64,000 nt of DNA from Deltaproteobacteria bacterium (lineage in GTDB: Bacteria > Myxococcota_A > Polyangia > Polyangiales > Polyangiaceae), in assembly GCA_016218915.1 (NCBI GenBank), contig JACRCQ010000025.1, forward strand, positions 1 through 64,000. Reading direction: 5' to 3'. Positions 59,873 through 64,000 of this stretch are shown here, piece after piece. Position numbers and translations under genes: made by a program. The number at the start of each line of letters is the position of its first letter. The stretch's first letter is position 1. A model generated the notes under the pieces. It had not been told where the DNA came from. It ran no database searches and saw nothing but the letters and a program-made list of their open reading frames with translations.

Positions 59873-60787
59873 ATGAGAGCAAGTGTGCATCTTGGAGTCG
59901 CAGCGCTGGTTTCCCTTTTCGTGTTGGGCCTGGCAGCGTGCAGCAGTGACGACAACCCCGCTCCTGCAGGGACCGGGGGAGCGACCGGCGGCAGCGCCGG
60001 AGCTGCAGGATCCCAAGCAGGCTCGGGCGGTATCGCAGGTTCAGGCGGGGCGGCTGGCACCGGAGGGGTGGCAGGGGCGGCAGGCTCGCAAGCAGGCACA
60101 GGCGGCGGAGGCGCGGCCGGATCCGCGGGCAGCGCTGGCGCCGCCGCTGGAGAGTTCGTCACCGCGGTGAAAGGAACTCTCAAGAGCGACGTCGCCACCT
60201 CGAAGACCACGCACGATGCGATCGCCCAGGGTGGCGAGACGCAGGCCAAAGCTGCGGGAGATCTCGCCCATGTGCCGATGCTGGGAACGACCCATCTGGG
60301 AACGACCAAGGACGAGTTCTTCGCGTTCGACAAGTGGAACAACTACGACAACATGGTTGCGTTCTACCAGGATCCGCAGTTCCAGGCTGCGTTCGGGGCC
60401 CTGTTCGCGACGCCTCCCCTGGTGGAGAGCTTCGTACGGTCCGACCTGTACAGCTGGGGAGATCTCGACTCGGGCAAGGGCGCTACGCGCTATTTCATCT
60501 ACGTGCGCGGCAAGCTCAAGGGACCTACCCCGGCCGACGCGAAAGCGGCTCACGACGCAGTTGCCAAGGGCGGAGAAGCCCAGGTCAAGGCCGCGGGGGA
60601 CGTGGCGCACGTTCCGTTCGTGGGAAAGCAGGATCCGCTCGAGTTCCTGAACTTCGACATCTGGACCAGCGACGCCGCGATCGACGCGGTCTACACGGAC
60701 CCGAACTTCCAGGCAGCGTTCGGTGCGTTGTTCGAGACGCCTCCCACGGTCGCAGTGTATGCGACCAGCGACTGGTATTCCTGGTAG
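59873..60787 (+). CDS. Lipoprotein with two tandem copies of an alpha/beta-barrel-like domain
   Basis: 304 residues from the ATG at 59873, preceded by GAGGAGAATG. A signal ends LAAC (about Cys23), followed by a Gly/Ala-rich linker (about 30-95). Two homologous halves follow: about 96-200 (KGTLKSDVATSKTTHDAIAQGGE, AAGDLAHVPML, PQFQAAFGALFATPPLVESF) and about 205-304 (RGKLKGPTPADAKAAHDAVAKGGE, AAGDVAHVPFV, PNFQAAFGALFETPPTVAVY). The repeat layout is that of dimeric alpha-beta-barrel (ABM-like) domains fused in one chain, so it may make a pocket by itself. Not known as an enzyme. It is downstream of the VOC gene in an AraC-controlled pair. Confidence 0.75.
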   Translation: MRASVHLGVAALVSLFVLGLAACSSDDNPAPAGTGGATGGSAGAAGSQAGSGGIAGSGGAAGTGGVAGAAGSQAGTGGGGAAGSAGSAGAAAGEFVTAVKGTLKSDVATSKTTHDAIAQGGETQAKAAGDLAHVPMLGTTHLGTTKDEFFAFDKWNNYDNMVAFYQDPQFQAAFGALFATPPLVESFVRSDLYSWGDLDSGKGATRYFIYVRGKLKGPTPADAKAAHDAVAKGGEAQVKAAGDVAHVPFVGKQDPLEFLNFDIWTSDAAIDAVYTDPNFQAAFGALFETPPTVAVYATSDWYSW

Positions 60788-61003
60788 ACGCCTCCTTGCG
60801 TAGCTTCAGAGCCTCACGCGATACGTCACTTCGGAATCCTGGTTGCCTGCTGGAAGGAAGGTGAGCGCAGACCAGGTCCTGGTGAGACACAGCGCCTGGC
60901 TCGCGCTGATTCCCTCACAATACCAGGTTCCGAGCCTCTGGCACGCTCAGCACTTCCGATCGGCCGCTTGCTCCCCTATGGATGGCCGACCAGAGAGCAA
61001 ACC
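60788..61003. other. 216-bp intergenic region
   Basis: Between the duplicated-domain lipoprotein and the CitE-like gene, both on the plus strand. It holds the latter's promoter. I see no repeats, hairpins or genes of note. Confidence 0.4.
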
Positions 61004-61879
61004 ATGAACGAAAGCGTACGACCCCGCCGAAGCGTCTTGTACATGCCTGGCTCCAATGCGCGCGCGCTCGAGAAGGCGCAGACGCTTGCAGCCGACGGAT
61101 TCATCTTCGATCTGGAGGACGCGGTCGGCCCAGATGCCAAGGAGGCGGCGCGCGAAGCCGTGACCGAGGCGATGCGCACGCGTGACTACGGCCACAAGGA
61201 GCGCATCGTGCGGGTCAACGCGCTTTCGACGCCCTGGGGCTACCAGGACGTCGTGCGAGCTTCGACCTGCGGCGCGGACGCGATCCTGATCCCCAAGGTG
61301 GAGAGCGCAGATACGGTGCGCCAGACCGTGGCGATCATGAATGCGAGCGGCGCGCCTGCGAGCATGGCCGTGTGGTGCATGATGGAGACCCCGCTCGGAA
61401 TCCTGCACGCCGAGCAGATCGCCTCGTCGAGCCCCCGGCTCGCCGTGCTCGTCATGGGCACCTCGGACCTGACCAAGGATCTGCACGCCTCGCATACGCC
61501 GGATCGACTTCCGCAGCTCGCGAGCCTTGCGGTCTCGCTGCTTGCTGCACGCGCCTACGGCCTCGGGATCATCGACGGCGTGCACCTCGATCTGAACGAC
61601 GAGCAGGGCTTCGAGCGGTCGTGCATCCAGGGACGCGATCTCGGCTTTGACGGCAAGACGCTGATCCACCCTAAGACGATCGAGGTGGCGAACCGCGTGT
61701 TTGCGCCGTCGCAGCAGGAGATCGACTGGGCACGCAAGATCGCCGAGGCGCATGAGCGGGCCCGGAGCGAAGGCAAGGGCGTGGTGGTGGTCGACGGCAA
61801 GCTGATCGAGAACCTGCACGTCGAAGCTGCGCAACGGACCGTGCGTCTCGCAGAAGCGATCGCAGCACGGACCTCATGA
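61004..61879 (+). CDS. HpcH/HpaI aldolase / CitE-like CoA-ester lyase
   Basis: 291 residues from the ATG at 61004; an upstream frame to 60968 has no ribosome site. Visible motifs: RSVLYMPGSNARALEKA (about 8-24), IFDLEDAVGPDAKEAAR (about 37-53), ILIPKVESADT, MMETPLGILHAEQIA (about 128) and MGTSDLTKDLHAS, which carry the Arg, Glu and Asp that hold magnesium and the CoA ester. Relatives include malyl-CoA lyase, citramalyl-CoA lyase and CitE beta subunits. The exact acyl-CoA is unknown. Its stop overlaps the following phosphoesterase gene by four bases (ATGA). Confidence 0.88.
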   Translation: MNESVRPRRSVLYMPGSNARALEKAQTLAADGFIFDLEDAVGPDAKEAAREAVTEAMRTRDYGHKERIVRVNALSTPWGYQDVVRASTCGADAILIPKVESADTVRQTVAIMNASGAPASMAVWCMMETPLGILHAEQIASSSPRLAVLVMGTSDLTKDLHASHTPDRLPQLASLAVSLLAARAYGLGIIDGVHLDLNDEQGFERSCIQGRDLGFDGKTLIHPKTIEVANRVFAPSQQEIDWARKIAEAHERARSEGKGVVVVDGKLIENLHVEAAQRTVRLAEAIAARTS

Positions 61880-62337
61880 TCACCGTTGGCGTCATCTCGG
61901 ACACCCACGGGCTCCTTCGTCCGGAGGCGGTCGAGATGCTGCGCGGCTCCGATTTGATCCTGCACGCTGGCGACATCGGGGCGCCCTGGATCATCGACTC
62001 GCTCATGACGATCGCGCCGGTGCGTGCGATCCGCGGCAACACGGATCGGGAGCCGTGGGCGCAGCGGATGCCGGACAGCATCGAGGTGGAGGTCGAAGAC
62101 ACCAGGATTCTGGTCGTGCACGATGCGCAGGCGGTGCGAGGCGGATGGATGGGCACGCGATGCGCGTCCGTGGTGTGCGGGCACTCGCATCAGCCCTTGA
62201 TGGAGGAATGCGACGGCGTGCTGTTCTTCAACCCGGGCAGCGCGGGGCCGCGCAGGTTTTCGCTACCGGTATCGGTGGGCAAGCTGTACGTGGAAGGCGC
62301 GCGGGTGCGCGGCAAGATCCTGATCGTGCGGCCGTAG
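61876..62337 (+). CDS. YfcE-family metallophosphoesterase
   Basis: 153 residues. The calcineurin-like motifs are all there: ISDTHG (7-12), LILHAGDIG (about 28-36), IRGNTDRE (about 52-59), VVHDA and CGHSHQP (about 101-107), plus the typical NPGSAGPRR end. The family hydrolyses phosphodiesters or monoesters with Mn2+. Small size is normal. It overlaps the CitE-like gene by 4 bp, indicating translational coupling; the biological link between the two is not obvious. Confidence 0.9.
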   Translation: MITVGVISDTHGLLRPEAVEMLRGSDLILHAGDIGAPWIIDSLMTIAPVRAIRGNTDREPWAQRMPDSIEVEVEDTRILVVHDAQAVRGGWMGTRCASVVCGHSHQPLMEECDGVLFFNPGSAGPRRFSLPVSVGKLYVEGARVRGKILIVRP

Positions 62338-62359
62338 GGCCGCGGCCTCGGGGGAAGAG

Positions 62360-63565
62360 TCAGTTCTGCGGAGCCGCGTACTTGGCGCCCATGCAGTTCG
62401 GGGCCGAGGAGCAGTCCGTGTCGTCGCAGTCGATCTTGGCGTCGTTGTCGTTGTCGAGCCCGTCCGAGCAGTCGATCTCGTAGGGGATGCCGTACTTGGT
62501 TCCAAAGCAGCCCGGCTGCCCTGCGCAGTCGCCGTCCGAGCAGTCGGTCTGGCCGTCGCCGTCGTTGTCCTTGCCGTCGGAGCAGTCGGTCTCGTACGGG
62601 ATGCCGTACTTGATCCCGCCGCAGTTCGGCGAGCCCGCGCAATCCGGATCCGCACAGTCGATCTTGCCGTCGCTGTCGTTGTCCGTGTTGTCGTCACACA
62701 CGCTCTCGTAGGGGATGCCGTACTTGGTTCCCTGGCACGTGACGTTCGACGTGCAGTCCGTGTCGGCGCAGTCGATCTTGCCGTCGCCGTCGTTGTCGAC
62801 GTTGTCGCCGCAATCGCCCTCGTAGGGGATGCCGTACTTGGTGCCGCCGCAGCTCGGCGAGGTCACGCAATCCGGATCCGCGCAGTCGACCTTGCCGTCG
62901 CCGTCGTTGTCCAGATCGTCGTCGCAGATCGACTCGTAGGGGATGCCGTACTTGACGCCGCACTTCGAGGTGCAGTCGCTGTCGCCGCAGTCCTTGGCGC
63001 CGTCGTAGTCGTTGTCGATTCCGTCGCCGCAGATCTCCTTGAGCGCGTACAGCGAGAAGGTCGTGGTGGTCCCGACCTTGCGCAGCTTGAGCGTGGTGCT
63101 CGTGAGCGTGTACGCGTAGCGAATCACGGTGACGCCATCGTCGAGCAGGAAGCGAAGATAGTTGGTGGAGCCGCCGTGCGTGAACTTGTACGTGCCCGAC
63201 AGCAGCGCGTCCTTGTCCCTGACCTTCGCCTCGAACGTCTTGTCCGAGTTGATCATCAGGAACAGCAGATCACCCTTGTCCCCCTTGTTCTCGTAGGTGC
63301 CCTGGGGATGGGAGATCGCGTCGGCCTTGGCTGCCGTGTCCTCGGTCTCGGTTGCGCCGTCGTCCGCGGTGCCGTCACCGGTCTGGTCCGACGGGGTTCC
63401 GCCTTCGCCGCCGCACGCGCCGAGCGTGAGCGCCACACCCATGGCGATCGAAGCAGCAGCACCGGTCTTCCACCACTCACGCCTGAAATGCATGGGGCGC
63501 TGCTTGCGGTCGAGCCGTCGGCAGCAGTCATCCAGGAAGGCAAGAAGCAGCTTGGCTTGTTCCAT
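62360..63565 (-). CDS. Lipoprotein with DNDGDG calcium-type and KYGIPYE repeats
   Basis: 401 residues from the ATG at 63563-63565, which has GGAGGG seven bases upstream; an ATG at 63493 gives a shorter signal but has no ribosome site. Lipobox is LTLGAC. Residues about 80-165 form a beta-rich domain (GTYENKGDKGDLLFLMINSDKTFEAKV). Then six DxDNDGDGxxDCxDxDC cassettes follow, spaced 38 residues, five of them separated by KYGIPYE. This is the thrombospondin type 3 / MopE-like 'putative metal-binding' motif, expected to bind calcium in its loops. The protein is probably surface exposed on the outer membrane. The repeated heptapeptide has unknown role. Confidence 0.8.
   Translation of the reverse strand: MEQAKLLLAFLDDCCRRLDRKQRPMHFRREWWKTGAAASIAMGVALTLGACGGEGGTPSDQTGDGTADDGATETEDTAAKADAISHPQGTYENKGDKGDLLFLMINSDKTFEAKVRDKDALLSGTYKFTHGGSTNYLRFLLDDGVTVIRYAYTLTSTTLKLRKVGTTTTFSLYALKEICGDGIDNDYDGAKDCGDSDCTSKCGVKYGIPYESICDDDLDNDGDGKVDCADPDCVTSPSCGGTKYGIPYEGDCGDNVDNDGDGKIDCADTDCTSNVTCQGTKYGIPYESVCDDNTDNDSDGKIDCADPDCAGSPNCGGIKYGIPYETDCSDGKDNDGDGQTDCSDGDCAGQPGCFGTKYGIPYEIDCSDGLDNDNDAKIDCDDTDCSSAPNCMGAKYAAPQN
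62430..63000 (-). repeat. 114-bp imperfect tandem repeats in the KYGIPYE lipoprotein gene
   Basis: Each unit encodes 38 residues, a DNDGDG cassette plus the KYGIPYE linker. Five units lie in tandem, with 'gtaggggatgccgtact' recurring at each junction on the plus strand. Confidence 0.7.
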
Positions 63566-63703
63566 CACTCGATCCCTCCACAAAGAGCGCCGGCATGGCG
63601 CGCACTCCGATCAGGCGCGTTGCGTCGAACGGAAACGGCATTCTAGACGGGAATCCACCCACAAGGGAAGACTCTGGTGACGCGGTAGCTGGAATCTGTT
63701 GCA

Positions 63704-63816
63704 GCGGGCTGCCGGCTCCAGGCTGCAGGCGTCGGGACCGGACCGATCCCCGGAGTCACAGCGAGTTGGATACGTCGATGTCGCTGAAGCCTGTAGCCTG
63801 ATGCCTGAAGCCTCTC
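63704..63816 (-). repeat. Heptamer tandem repeat tracts (AGGCTNC type)
   Basis: Two tracts: at about 63704-63728, plus-strand GGGCTGC, CGGCTCC, AGGCTGC, AGGCGTC; and 63785-63816, minus-strand AGGCTTC, AGGCATC, AGGCTAC, AGGCTTC. The second begins 3-4 bases after the stop codon of the gene at 63820 and matches the tract after dnaJ at 14146-14164. Confidence 0.6.
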
Positions 63817-63819
63817 CAG

Positions 63820-64000
63820 CTACAAAACCCCCGCCGCAGCCCTGTCCAGCAAACCCTCCAAGCCGGCGAACAGCTCCTTGTTGCCGTCCTGCTGGTAGCC
63901 AGCAAGCTTCTCCTCGTATTTCGGGAGCTTTTCGATGAAATCGAACACCGCGGAGGCGTCGTCCAGCGTGTCGCACGCCCGTCCAAACCCCTCGAGCTCC
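63820..64000 (-). CDS. C-terminal end of a gene leaving the window, unknown function
   Basis: The frame is open from the window's right edge (63999) to the TAG at 63820-63822. The last 59 residues read as a normal soluble, charged helical protein (CDTLDDASAVFDFIEKLPKYEEKL, then AGYQQDGNKELFAGLEGLL) with no start codon in the window. No family is recognised. The end of the gene is followed by a heptamer repeat tract. Confidence 0.65.
   Translation of the reverse strand, partial: ELEGFGRACDTLDDASAVFDFIEKLPKYEEKLAGYQQDGNKELFAGLEGLLDRAAAGVL

Noticed and set aside
60930..60960. TGGCAC followed by GC-rich bases, resembling a sigma-54 site
   Set aside because: The GC element is 8 rather than 10 bases from the GG, and the TTGC part is missing.

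Overview
This 64 kb window is GC-rich chromosomal DNA, almost certainly from a predatory or cellulolytic myxobacterium (Myxococcota, probably the Polyangia side). The pointers are many outer-membrane lipoproteins with glycine-rich GGxGG or Gly-X-Y linkers, a serine protease with a MYXO-CTERM-like tail, a 'HCGACG' cysteine motif, abundant PP2C and FHA signalling proteins, a GH9 cellulase and a carotenoid cluster. No phage, insertion sequence, CRISPR array, rRNA or tRNA was found. The only mobile-looking material is small palindromic and tandem repeats between genes.

Layout. 0-13.6 kb: end of a cysteine-rich protein, a GH9 cellulase lipoprotein, an acyl-AMP ligase, a divergent carotenoid locus (crtY-crtI on minus, crtB-crtE on plus), polyphosphate kinase and an M48-type lipoprotein protease. 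13.6-25.6 kb: surface proteins between repeat-bearing gaps: DnaJ, a collectin-like lipoprotein (collagen-like Gly-X-Y stalk plus EPN-type C-type lectin), an FG-GAP/beta-propeller lipoprotein, an orphan protein, a radical SAM enzyme, a GT4 glycosyltransferase, two further lipoproteins and a trypsin-like protease. 25.6-38 kb: a very large ArnT-like glycosyltransferase, a PEBP lipoprotein, a DAHP-synthase-like pseudoenzyme, a double-FHA membrane protein, a polytopic membrane protein, an RluA-type pseudouridine synthase, two alpha/beta or unknown proteins and an outer-membrane barrel operon.

38-51 kb is a signalling block: a PP2C phosphatase fused to a cyclic-nucleotide-binding domain and a proline-rich tail, a cNMP-DUF1003 membrane protein, a TPR protein, an HD protein resembling a CCA-enzyme body without its head, an ECF sigma factor followed by a 1,480-residue protein joining an anti-sigma zinc finger to FecR, VIT, vWA and DUF2135-like domains, an HtrA-like protein lacking catalytic residues, and a second PP2C. 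51-64 kb: DnaJ, a methyltransferase-like coiled-coil protein, TsaE, MlaE, two small paired proteins, an esterase lipoprotein, an AraC/VOC/lipoprotein divergon, a CitE-like lyase, a YfcE-like phosphoesterase, a lipoprotein with calcium-type repeats and the end of one more gene.

The most unusual items are the collectin-like lipoprotein (15.4-16.4 kb), the anti-sigma/FecR/VIT/vWA fusion (43.4-47.8 kb), the dispersed two/three-hairpin repeats whose stems differ while pairing is kept (13.9-14.1 and 25.3 kb), and a set of pseudoenzymes (DAHP synthase-like at 29.4 kb, HtrA-like at 48.7 kb). All functional assignments come from reading motifs by eye; no database search was run.
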